Shown here: piece after piece, positions 7,829 to 14,885 of the stretch
Layout: each line of letters opens with the position of its first letter
Position numbering within the stretch: the stretch's first letter is position 1
Origin: Anaerocolumna jejuensis DSM 15929
Lineage (GTDB): Bacteria; Bacillota; Clostridia; Lachnospirales; Lachnospiraceae
Length of the DNA: 16,838 nt
Direction of reading: 5' to 3'
Assembly (NCBI RefSeq): GCF_900142215.1
Contig: NZ_FRAC01000055.1
Span: 1-16,838, forward strand
Notes under the pieces: generated by a model
The model's input: only the letters and a program-made list of their open reading frames with translations
Database searches by the model: none
Told to the model about the DNA's origin: nothing
Made by a program: the position numbers and the translations under genes

Positions 7829-9412
7829 TTAAAATCCTGCATATATTAATTTAGCCGGTATATACCCGCTGCCATAGGCTCCGAAAATGATTACCAGCAG
7901 GATAGCCGCATACAGGAAGCCCCAGCGTGCCACAATGTTCCAGCCGGCGATTTTTTCACGAATGGAAATTCCACGTTCATGTAAGATTCCAACGATTAAT
8001 ACCAGTACAAAGCCGGCAAATACTACTGCAAAATCTTTTAGGGACAGCCCCAGATTTAACAGGGTGCCATTTGCTGCATCAGCGATACGAAAGCCGGTGA
8101 AAATAGAACCGAACATTTTCATGCCGCTGGCCAGGTCATTTGCCCTGAAAAATAATTCTCCGATAAAGATAATGGGCAGCGTCTTGACTGTCTGGAATAC
8201 ATGGTAGTAAGCACTGTTCCGGTTTATCCTTAAGAAATCCGTAAGCTTTTGTATCAGCGGCTCAAAAAGATTGCCCAGCATAATCAGCGTGAAATAGTAT
8301 AAGCCAAAGAAAATATAATTCCAGCCCGTTCCGTGCCACAGGCCGTTACAGAGCCATACGCCAAACAAGGCAATGGAGGAGGGAATAATCTGTCCCATGT
8401 GTTTCCCGAATTTCGCCCTTGAACTTTTGCCCAGGTTCTTAACAAACTTGGTTAAGGATATGGGGTAAAAGATATAATCCTTTAACCAGGCACCAAGGGT
8501 AATATGCCAGCGCCTCCAGAATTCAGAAGCACTCTTGGAGAAAAAGGGCTGTTTAAAGTTTTCAGGAATGGTCACGCCGAACATTTCAGCAGTACCGATT
8601 GTCATATCAATACAGCCGGAAAAATCAGCATACAACTGAAAGGTGTAGAGAATAGCAGCTGCGATAACAGTAACTCCGCCGTAATGGTTCGGCTTGTCAA
8701 AGACTGTTACCACCAGCATATTCAAACGGTCTGCAATAATGAGCTTCTTGAACAATCCCCAGAGTATCCGCTGTGTACCAAAGGTTATGTTCTTATATTC
8801 CAGGGGCTTGCCTGCATCCAGGGCCTCGGCTGTCTGAGAGTAGCGGCAGATAGGTCCTTCCATAAGGCCAGGGAAAAAGGCCATGTATAAGGCTAATCTT
8901 CCCAGATTGTCATCTGCCTCTATTTTTTGGTAATATACATCCACCAGGTAGGAAATTGCCTGCAGGGTATAAAAGGATATACCGATGGGTAAGGCAAATT
9001 TAAATTCCGGCAGAAGTACCGGGGAGGATAACAGCTTTAACAGCTCATTAATATTCCCCCCAAAGAAATCGGCATATTTTAATACCAATAGCATCCCAAG
9101 CTGCATTCCGATTCCAAACCACAGTATTCCGCGGTTTTTCCTGGCGTAGACAGCTTTCAGAGCCTTTTTATCGTCCGCAGCCTGCTCTTTTACCAGATAG
9201 TCTTTTCTGCTATAGGAAAGCCAAAGTCCTATATAATGAATGGAAAGCGTGGAAAGAAGCAAATACACCAGAAGCTTCCCGCTTATGGAACAGAAAAAAA
9301 TGTAGCTGGCAATTAAAAGTACCTTCGGGCGGTGCCGTGCCGGTACAAGCTGGTAAAACAGCAGGACAGCCGGTAAAAATACTAAAAGGTATAAAAGTGA
9401 ATTGTAAGTCAT
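7829..9412 (-). CDS. MBOAT family O-acyltransferase (DltB/AlgI-like)
   Basis: This 527-residue polytopic membrane protein has MBOAT landmarks in order: FPGLMEGPICRY (180-191), YADFSGCIDM (261-270), the segment FWRRWHITLGAWLKDY (298-313, His303), and the catalytic His360 in CNGLWHGTGWNY. Length and motifs fit the DltB/AlgI/PatA branch, which moves an acyl group from a cytoplasmic carrier across the membrane to an extracellular acceptor. It starts 4 bases after the carrier protein stop (TAATACTATG), so it is translationally coupled to its probable donor. The following SGNH protein is the usual extracellular partner. In a dlt system the donor is D-alanyl-DltC; here it is probably whatever amino acid derivative the upstream ligase and decarboxylase put on the carrier. 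Confidence 0.92.
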   Translation of the reverse strand: MTYNSLLYLLVFLPAVLLFYQLVPARHRPKVLLIASYIFFCSISGKLLVYLLLSTLSIHYIGLWLSYSRKDYLVKEQAADDKKALKAVYARKNRGILWFGIGMQLGMLLVLKYADFFGGNINELLKLLSSPVLLPEFKFALPIGISFYTLQAISYLVDVYYQKIEADDNLGRLALYMAFFPGLMEGPICRYSQTAEALDAGKPLEYKNITFGTQRILWGLFKKLIIADRLNMLVVTVFDKPNHYGGVTVIAAAILYTFQLYADFSGCIDMTIGTAEMFGVTIPENFKQPFFSKSASEFWRRWHITLGAWLKDYIFYPISLTKFVKNLGKSSRAKFGKHMGQIIPSSIALFGVWLCNGLWHGTGWNYIFFGLYYFTLIMLGNLFEPLIQKLTDFLRINRNSAYYHVFQTVKTLPIIFIGELFFRANDLASGMKMFGSIFTGFRIADAANGTLLNLGLSLKDFAVVFAGFVLVLIVGILHERGISIREKIAGWNIVARWGFLYAAILLVIIFGAYGSGYIPAKLIYAGF

Positions 9413-9416
9413 AGTA

Positions 9417-9644
9417 TTATTCCTCTTGCAGCCTTGTTATCATGCTCCACATAGCTTTTGCTGAATTAAAATTGACCGGCACCAAATCAACAGGGGTGAT
9501 TTCGATTCCAAAGGCATCCTCCAGTTCCGGAATAAGGGAAAGAATCGAAAAGGAATCCAGCAGACCGCCGTCAATCAGGCGGGTTTCTGTTTCATAATCA
9601 ATATTTGCGTTAATGTCCTCTAAAATAGCTAATAATTTTTCCAT
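9417..9644 (-). CDS. acyl carrier protein, DltC-like
   Basis: This 75-residue acidic protein has the phosphopantetheine attachment Ser31 in GLLDSFSIL and the usual four-helix ACP pattern. Small size, a DSF site and the position next to an MBOAT recall DltC. AAAGGAG (9653-9659 on the minus strand) precedes the ATG. It lies between the decarboxylase (86-bp gap holding a candidate promoter) and the MBOAT (4-bp gap). It is inferred to carry an amino acid thioester made by the adenylation enzyme, serve as substrate for the PLP enzyme, and present the product to the MBOAT. It needs a phosphopantetheinyl transferase, which is not encoded here. Confidence 0.88.
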   Translation of the reverse strand: MEKLLAILEDINANIDYETETRLIDGGLLDSFSILSLIPELEDAFGIEITPVDLVPVNFNSAKAMWSMITRLQEE

Positions 9645-9674
9645 GTTTTTAATCTCCTTTTATGTTCTTTTATA

Positions 9675-9703
9675 ATAGTAATTGATAATTTTGGTTTTGT
9701 AAA
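9675..9703 (-). promoter_or_regulatory. candidate internal promoter for the carrier-MBOAT-SGNH genes
   Basis: On the minus strand TTTACA (9703-9698) and TACTAT (9680-9675) are separated by 17 bp, 31 bases before the carrier ATG. The -35 is embedded in an inverted repeat, TTGTAAA/TTTACAA (9697-9703 with 9711-9717). This is the only sizeable gap inside the operon, so a second promoter that raises carrier level is reasonable. Confidence 0.4.
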
Positions 9704-9725
9704 ATATTTCTTTACAATCTATATA

Positions 9726-9741
9726 AGCTTTCATGAAAGCT
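9726..9741. repeat. perfect 16-bp palindrome at the decarboxylase stop codon
   Basis: AGCTTTCATGAAAGCT has no spacer and spans the stop codon of the decarboxylase gene (9731-9733). It could be an operator for the internal promoter just downstream or a small RNA hairpin. It may be chance, but it is exact. Confidence 0.5.
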
Positions 9742-10906
9742 CAAAATAATTTAAGATATCCGTAGGATAATTCTTTCTTGCCAGGCGGATTTTATCTTTC
9801 TCCGAATATAAAAGCACCTGGGGCAGCTCACGGCTGAGAAAGAGCGAAATACCTTCTGTTACGGAATAAGCGCCGACCTTGTGAAAGATTAATTTATCTC
9901 CCTGACGAAGGCCTGTAAAGGGATACTGCTTTACAAGGACGTCGTTCACGGTACATAATGAGCCGCATACGGTCCATTCCTTTGTTTCCCCGTCCTGCTT
10001 ATTCCAGAGGTGGATGGGGGGCTTTTTCATTGCCAGCATTTGCCCATAGTAGTTTATGTGATGCATACCTCCGTCCACAATGCAGTAGGACAGGCCTTTA
10101 TTTATCTTTGTATCCACAACGCTTGTTACGTAAGTTCCGCAGGGAGCAGCTATGAATCTTCCCATTTCCAGGGCCACCTTACCGCCGAATTTCAGATCTT
10201 TTATCAGCAGGGACAGGGAGCTTAGCATTTCCTCCTCCTCGTCCTTTTCCTCTTCAAAATAGCAAATGGGAAGGCCTGGCCCATACTCTAATTTTTCTAC
10301 CTGAAAGCCATATTGCTCTTTTAAATCCAGGCAAAGCCCGTCAAGCATACTCAGCTCCTTTTCCAGTTTTTTTGGAGCCTTTTTCTGTGTTCCGGAAAAG
10401 AACTGAATTCCCTCAATGCTTATAAAGGGATAGGGGGCTTTTTCAATGATTTGCCGAAGCAGGCTTTCATCCATGCCAAACTGGTTACCCGAGGTCAGAC
10501 GCAGCAGAACCCGGACCGGCAATTGATGCTTTCTCGTATATTCCTCAATGATTTCCCAATGGGAAAGGGATTCAATGGTATAAATGATCTGATTCCCATA
10601 TTTGCTCAGAACGTATTCGATATCCTCAGGCTTTTTATAAACACCGGACAGGACGATTTTATCCATACTGACGCCCGAGCGCTCACATATATGGAATTCA
10701 CCGGGGGAGCAGACTTCAAAGCTCTCAATAATGTCCTCCATTTCTTTTATAAGAAAGGGATTGGCTTTCATGGCATAGCATAATTCCACCTCTGTTCCAA
10801 GGGAAGCTCTGATTTTTTGGATTTGAACAGCCAATCTGTCCGTATCAAAGAGATAGAAGGGAGTTTTAAATTGGCTGATTGCCTGGCTGAATTTATCTTC
10901 GTTCAT
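9731..10906 (-). CDS. fold-type III PLP-dependent decarboxylase, BtrK-like
   Basis: This 391-residue enzyme belongs to the diaminopimelate/ornithine decarboxylase superfamily. K47 in CYAMKANP should bind PLP. Other landmarks are FGMDES (143-148), FFSGTQ (169-174), the phosphate loop region YGPGLP (208-213), EMGR (247-250, EPGR in typical LysA), VDGGMHH (277-283), the active-site Cys318 in CGSLCTVNDVL, and GAYSV (345-349). From memory, FGMDES, GTQ, DGGMHH and LCTxxD are closer to BtrK, which decarboxylates gamma-glutamyl-S-carrier in butirosin biosynthesis, and to exosortase-associated decarboxylases than to LysA. The start overlaps the adenylation gene by 14 bp, with GGAGG at 10916-10920. The inferred substrate is a carrier-bound amino acid. 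A free amino acid decarboxylase or racemase-like role remains possible. Confidence 0.85.
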   Translation of the reverse strand: MNEDKFSQAISQFKTPFYLFDTDRLAVQIQKIRASLGTEVELCYAMKANPFLIKEMEDIIESFEVCSPGEFHICERSGVSMDKIVLSGVYKKPEDIEYVLSKYGNQIIYTIESLSHWEIIEEYTRKHQLPVRVLLRLTSGNQFGMDESLLRQIIEKAPYPFISIEGIQFFSGTQKKAPKKLEKELSMLDGLCLDLKEQYGFQVEKLEYGPGLPICYFEEEKDEEEEMLSSLSLLIKDLKFGGKVALEMGRFIAAPCGTYVTSVVDTKINKGLSYCIVDGGMHHINYYGQMLAMKKPPIHLWNKQDGETKEWTVCGSLCTVNDVLVKQYPFTGLRQGDKLIFHKVGAYSVTEGISLFLSRELPQVLLYSEKDKIRLARKNYPTDILNYFELS

Positions 10907-12419
10907 GGTTATTACCTCCGTATACCTCCAATAATTTTTTCCTGTCGATTTTTCCGTTTGCGGTAATTGGCAGCTCTGTTAAGGAGTAAAAGGCTGTTGG
11001 AATCATATAGGCAGGCAGGGACTCCTGCATCCTGCTCTGTAGCTGCTTTCCTTCCATAGCTCCCACATAGCAGGCTATGATCCGGTTCTTTACCGTATCA
11101 AACAGGCAGCAGGCTCTTTCCAGGCCCGGATAGCTGTTTATGATCAGCTCGATTTCTTCCAATTCGATGCGGTGCCCCATATGTTTAATCTGGAAGTCCT
11201 TTCTGCCTGCAAAGCAAAGGTCACCGTCCCTGTTGTAAAAGGCAAGGTCACCCGTTCTGTAAATTGGCTCCAGATAACGGGAATTCAGCGGGTTCTGCAC
11301 AAAAGCCTTCCCGGTCTGTTCGGGATTGTTATAGTAGCCTAAGGCCAAGGCCGTACCGGAAACGCACAGCTCACCGGTGGTTCCTTCCTCAGTGATTTGA
11401 TGGTTTTCCTCGTCCAGCAGGAAGACCTTTTCATTTGGAAATGCCTTTCCGATCGGCAATGCCTCATCGGGCTCAAAGTCTCTGTTAATGGGGTAATAAG
11501 TACAGTTGCAGGTGATTTCCGTAGGGCCGTACAGATTCACATAAGCGGCATCCGGCAGGTACCTTTTCCAAATATTCAGATGCTTGATGGGCATTGCTTC
11601 ACCGCTGAATAAAATCTTGTTTACGGCTTGGGGAACCTTATAGGTCAAGCCCTTTAACTGTGTAATCATACATAAGGCCGATACCGCCCATATCAGGGTC
11701 GTTACATTATGCTCGCAGAGGTAGTCAAGGAGCTGCATGGGGATAGAAAAAAACTTTTTGGGTATAATAACCATGGTCGCTCCGGTCTTAAGGGTGGAAT
11801 AAATATCCTTAACGGATACATCAAAATCAAAAGGTGCCTGATTGCCGATGATATCCGCCTCTGTAATGTGGAACAGGGAAGGAAAATACTCCATAAAATC
11901 AATGACAGAACGGTGGCTTACTAAAACGCCCTTTGGTATACCGGTGGAACCGGAAGTAAAGTTACAGTATAATGGGTCGATATCCTGGGACAAAGCTCTG
12001 ATAAGCTGTAATTTTTCTTCGGTGATTTCGTGATTTATAATATCGTTATAAGGAAGCAGTTTTCCGGTAAATTCAATATCCCGAAGCGTATTGGCAGTTT
12101 CACCGGGAGTGATGATATAATTTGCTTTTGCAACACCCAGAATCTGTTGTATCCGTAAAGGCGGCTGCTCCGGATTGAGCAGGATGTAAAAGCATCCCGC
12201 ATATACAATTCCTAAAAAGGCGGTTAAGGCTTCTATGCTTTTATCCATAAATACAATCACAGGCCTTCCGGGAGTTTCAATGGCTGCCAGTGAACTGCCA
12301 ATGCGTTTCGCATTCTGTAATAGTTCCTTATAGGAGCATTTATTTGCCATATCCTCTACTGCTGTTTTATCCGGATATTTTTCGGCGGAATGTTCAAGAT
12401 ATTCCAAAACATTTCTCAT
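10893..12419 (-). CDS. amino acid adenylation enzyme, DltA-like carrier protein ligase
   Basis: This 508-residue stand-alone NRPS-type adenylation domain activates a carboxylate as acyl-AMP and loads it on a carrier. Motifs in order: TSGSTGIPKG (155-164), FDFDVSV with D200 at the position that usually holds the substrate amino group, LFSGEAMP (270-277), LYGPTE (296-301), GELCVSGTALALGYYN (349-364), YRTGD (387-391), and the catalytic Lys490 in ITANGKID. Length equals DltA. In D-Ala-specific DltA the residue before the GE of the FCGE motif is Cys; here it is Ser272, which argues against a simple D-Ala enzyme. It starts 5 bp after the kinase stop, with AGAGGAG in the kinase tail. The partner carrier is encoded two genes downstream. 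The substrate is not established. Confidence 0.87.
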   Translation of the reverse strand: MRNVLEYLEHSAEKYPDKTAVEDMANKCSYKELLQNAKRIGSSLAAIETPGRPVIVFMDKSIEALTAFLGIVYAGCFYILLNPEQPPLRIQQILGVAKANYIITPGETANTLRDIEFTGKLLPYNDIINHEITEEKLQLIRALSQDIDPLYCNFTSGSTGIPKGVLVSHRSVIDFMEYFPSLFHITEADIIGNQAPFDFDVSVKDIYSTLKTGATMVIIPKKFFSIPMQLLDYLCEHNVTTLIWAVSALCMITQLKGLTYKVPQAVNKILFSGEAMPIKHLNIWKRYLPDAAYVNLYGPTEITCNCTYYPINRDFEPDEALPIGKAFPNEKVFLLDEENHQITEEGTTGELCVSGTALALGYYNNPEQTGKAFVQNPLNSRYLEPIYRTGDLAFYNRDGDLCFAGRKDFQIKHMGHRIELEEIELIINSYPGLERACCLFDTVKNRIIACYVGAMEGKQLQSRMQESLPAYMIPTAFYSLTELPITANGKIDRKKLLEVYGGNNHERR

Positions 12420-12424
12420 GGAAT

Positions 12425-13807
12425 TTACTCCTCTCTAATAGGTTTAATCGGAAAAACGGTGCGGACTTCAAAATGGGAAAAATCCTTTTGGATGATAAAG
12501 GTTCCGTTCATTTGTTCCACTATTTTCTGACAGGTCTTTAATCCAATGTTGGTGCTGTCCTGAATTGTACTGTCCTTCCTGATGTCATTGGAAATGCTGA
12601 TAATTAAGTCACTGCCTTCGATATAGCCGATTACAGTCACCTGACCCTCAGGGCTGGCATATTTTCTGACATTGGAGAACAAATTATCAAACAGGCGCTT
12701 TAAATACTGGATGTCAGCCGTTATAATACAGGACTGTTCTACAAATTCTGTTTTCACCTGAAATCCAAGATTGCTTAGATCAAAGACATGCTCGCTAAGT
12801 AATTGCTGAAAAAGGATTCTGACATCAAAGGTATCCATCTGCATCAAAATCTTTTCTTTTCCAAACACAAGAAAATACTGAAACAGCTTATCGGATAGGT
12901 CCTTTAATTGAATGGATTTCGTTTTGCAGCTTTTTATATATTTATCCAATTGCTCTTCGGAATGGTAATTCTTTGCATCCAGAATTTCCAGGTATCCGAT
13001 TAAGGATGTCAATGGTGTGCGGATATCATGGGACATGGAGGTGATTAATTCACTGTTGGCTTCCCAGGCTTCTTTTTCGCTTTTATGTCTTGCAATAATT
13101 GAATTGCGCATATTGTCCGCATTTACCGCAAGCAAAGTAATTTCATCATTTCCCCTGTGAATAATCGGCTGTTCTGTATTGCCCTTTTCGATAAGGGACA
13201 CTTCCTTTGACAGCAGCATGATACGGGCTATAATACGGTGGTTATAGAGTATTAATATCAAAAACAGAAAAAAGAAAAAAACGCCCAATGAAACAAAAGT
13301 TACAATGTTATACCATTCTAATTCCGAGGAGTCCAGGATGGATGAGGTATAGGTGCCGTCACTGAAAGCTATCCGGCTTACAGAACGGTCAAGGCTGGAC
13401 TCTATGTCCGCTCTGCCCCCTGCCTCTTCGAAAGGGCCGGCGGCATTGCCTTGGTCGGTGGTTCCGGTAATTTCATAGGCAGTATATTTATCGTCCCAAT
13501 ATCCGGATTCATAAACAATTTCATCCGCATCATAAATAACCAGATATACGTATTTATGAGCCTTTACCCATTTTGAAATAGCCCGGACATTCTTGATGGA
13601 TACATGATTTTTCCTGATGTAGCTTTCAAGGGACTTCTGGTAGCTTACCAACCGTTTTGTTTCGGCTTTTTCGTTAAGATATTTTTTCTCAATCAGGAAA
13701 TCTCCGGAGGACTGTACTAAAAAGTACATACCAAGGCTGACCAGCGTTCCTAACAGCAATATGAATATCTGTTTATACCGTAAAGAAAATAACCTCTTAT
13801 GCTTCAT
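12425..13807 (-). CDS. membrane sensor histidine kinase with HAMP domain
   Basis: The 460-residue kinase has TM1 (about residues 12-31), an extracellular domain of about 130 residues, TM2 (about 166-188), a HAMP linker, and a HisKA domain with phospho-acceptor His in SMSHDIRTPLTSL (His260 from this ATG). The N-box LFDNLFSNVRKYA and a final G-box NIGLKTCQKIVEQMNG are present. The DxGxG (G1) loop is replaced by NDIRKD, which is degenerate. A TTG directly before the ATG (13810) could also serve as the start. It overlaps the response regulator by 11 bp and ends 5 bp before the adenylation gene, so it belongs to the same transcript. The extracellular domain is large enough for direct ligand sensing, which sets it apart from loop-less intramembrane kinases of the BceS type. 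The signal is unknown. Confidence 0.9.
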   Translation of the reverse strand: MKHKRLFSLRYKQIFILLLGTLVSLGMYFLVQSSGDFLIEKKYLNEKAETKRLVSYQKSLESYIRKNHVSIKNVRAISKWVKAHKYVYLVIYDADEIVYESGYWDDKYTAYEITGTTDQGNAAGPFEEAGGRADIESSLDRSVSRIAFSDGTYTSSILDSSELEWYNIVTFVSLGVFFFFLFLILILYNHRIIARIMLLSKEVSLIEKGNTEQPIIHRGNDEITLLAVNADNMRNSIIARHKSEKEAWEANSELITSMSHDIRTPLTSLIGYLEILDAKNYHSEEQLDKYIKSCKTKSIQLKDLSDKLFQYFLVFGKEKILMQMDTFDVRILFQQLLSEHVFDLSNLGFQVKTEFVEQSCIITADIQYLKRLFDNLFSNVRKYASPEGQVTVIGYIEGSDLIISISNDIRKDSTIQDSTNIGLKTCQKIVEQMNGTFIIQKDFSHFEVRTVFPIKPIREE

Positions 13808-14510
13808 CAATTTGATAACCCTTTCCCCAGATGGTGCGTATAATCGAAGGGTTGTTAAAATCCAATTCTAATTTTTTGCGGAGATTTAATATGTGTACCA
13901 TAATCGTATTGGTAGAGGCAGGAAAAAATTTTTCGTTCCAGACACCTTCATAGATTGCCTGGGCGTCCTTGGCCTTTCCCTTATTTCGTTCAAGGTACAT
14001 CAATACCTGAAATTCCGTATCAGTAAGGTCGATCTTTTGATTTTCACGGTAAACGGTACGGTTTGGGGTATCAATTAAAATATCCTGCAGATGTATCTGG
14101 GAACTATTGCTGCCGGATTCGGCTTTTCCCTTATAAACCATATATCTTCTCAGCAGGGATTGTATTTTCATTAGTAATTCCGCTTGTGAAAAAGGCTTGA
14201 CCAGGTAATCGTCGCCGCCGTTCTCATAGGCTATTGCCTTATCACTTTCTTTTGACTTGGCAGTTAAAAATAATACGGGAGCGGAGGATAGCTTACGGAT
14301 TTCTTCACAGGCATCAATGCCGGAAAGCTCAGGCATCATCACATCTAAAATAATTAAGTCAATATCGGGATTGAGGGAGACAGCTTCAACAGCTTCTTTG
14401 CCGTTCACAGCCTCTGAAACAAAGTAGCCTTTATTTTCCAGTTGAATACGAAGAACCTCTCTGATATCGGTGTCATCATCAACTACTAAAATCTGCTGCA
14501 CTGTACTCAA
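13797..14510 (-). CDS. OmpR/PhoB-type response regulator
   Basis: This 237-residue protein has a receiver domain with acidic pocket DDD (11-13), phospho-acceptor D56 in ILDVMMPE, T83 and K105 in VKPF, then a winged-helix DNA-binding domain ending in RTIWGKGYQIDEA. The start is a TTG: AAAGGAGG (14528-14521) lies 10 bases ahead, and nearby ATG codons are out of frame. It is first in the operon and overlaps the kinase, so the pair is coupled. It probably controls its own operon, because a promoter (14581-14554) and a tandem 10-bp repeat (14597-14616) of the spacing used by this family lie directly upstream. VanR- and PhoB-like regulators of envelope genes are the closest general class. Confidence 0.93.
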   Translation of the reverse strand: MSTVQQILVVDDDTDIREVLRIQLENKGYFVSEAVNGKEAVEAVSLNPDIDLIILDVMMPELSGIDACEEIRKLSSAPVLFLTAKSKESDKAIAYENGGDDYLVKPFSQAELLMKIQSLLRRYMVYKGKAESGSNSSQIHLQDILIDTPNRTVYRENQKIDLTDTEFQVLMYLERNKGKAKDAQAIYEGVWNEKFFPASTNTIMVHILNLRKKLELDFNNPSIIRTIWGKGYQIDEA

Positions 14511-14553
14511 GAAACATCAACCTCCTTTTATTGTAATTTTTCAAATATGAATG

Positions 14554-14581
14554 ATTATAACATTTGTAGCGGGAATAACAA
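14554..14581 (-). promoter_or_regulatory. promoter of the regulator-acylation operon
   Basis: On the minus strand TTGTTA (14581-14576), a 16-bp spacer and TATAAT (14559-14554) with an upstream TG (TGTTATAAT, extended -10) form a strong vegetative-type promoter. Transcription would start near 14547, giving a leader of about 37 bases to the TTG start of the response regulator. Confidence 0.7.
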
Positions 14582-14596
14582 CTTAGATTACGGGGA

Positions 14597-14616
14597 ATTA
14601 AGAAATATTAAGGAAT
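14597..14616. promoter_or_regulatory. tandem 10-bp repeat, candidate response-regulator binding site
   Basis: ATTAAGAAAT (14597-14606) and ATTAAGGAAT (14607-14616) are adjacent direct repeats with one difference and an exact 10-bp period. They lie 16-35 bases upstream of the -35 of the operon promoter, a normal position for activation by an OmpR/PhoB dimer. Confidence 0.5.
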
Positions 14617-14786
14617 ATGAAAAGATTTTAATAGAAATTTGTAATAGATAACCCTGAGAAAAAGCCCTTTGACCTCCCTTTGCCACCATATGCTGGTAAT
14701 ATAGGAGTTCTTTGCCGTGACGGAGCTGACCCAGGGGTTATTGCAGTTATCATTGCGAAATTGTAAAAAATAAGAAAATGTTCTAT

Positions 14787-14814
14787 GTTTATTTACTGCT
14801 AAATATGCTAAAAT
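14787..14814 (+). promoter_or_regulatory. promoter for the methyltransferase gene
   Basis: TAAAAT (14809-14814) is preceded by TG at the extended -10 position (TGCTAAAAT) and by a weak -35, TGTTTA (14787-14792), with a 16-bp spacer. The leader to the ATG at 14886 would be about 65 bases. Confidence 0.45.
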
Positions 14815-14885
14815 AATAGCAGCGATATGGGCGCGTAAATCAAAGAAGTAAAGGTATTGGGCAATACAAAATAAGGGAGGCTGTC

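Larger units (their letters stand above)
14511..14885. other. 375-bp divergent spacer
   Basis: The spacer separates the minus-strand regulator operon from the plus-strand methyltransferase. It holds a promoter in each direction (14554-14581 minus, 14787-14814 plus) and a tandem repeat (14597-14616). Its middle part has an imperfect distant inverted repeat, ATAACCCTG (14648-14656) with CAGGGGTTAT (14732-14741), whose meaning is unclear. No coding sequence or RNA gene was recognised in it. Confidence 0.6.

Noticed and set aside
8504..8890. 128-codon plus-strand frame inside the MBOAT gene
   Set aside because: The MBOAT frame carries all catalytic motifs here; the antisense translation has no recognisable domain.
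9731..10906. Diaminopimelate decarboxylase (lysA)
   Set aside because: The superfamily is right, but EPGR is replaced by EMGR, the GTQ, DGGMHH and LCTVND motifs resemble BtrK-type enzymes, and the gene is embedded with a ligase and carrier rather than lysine genes.
6857..12419. Plain dltABCD annotation of the acylation operon
   Set aside because: Gene order differs, a PLP decarboxylase is inserted, no small DltX peptide gene is found, the SGNH protein is only distantly DltD-like and the ligase lacks the DltA Cys, so dlt symbols would overstate the case.
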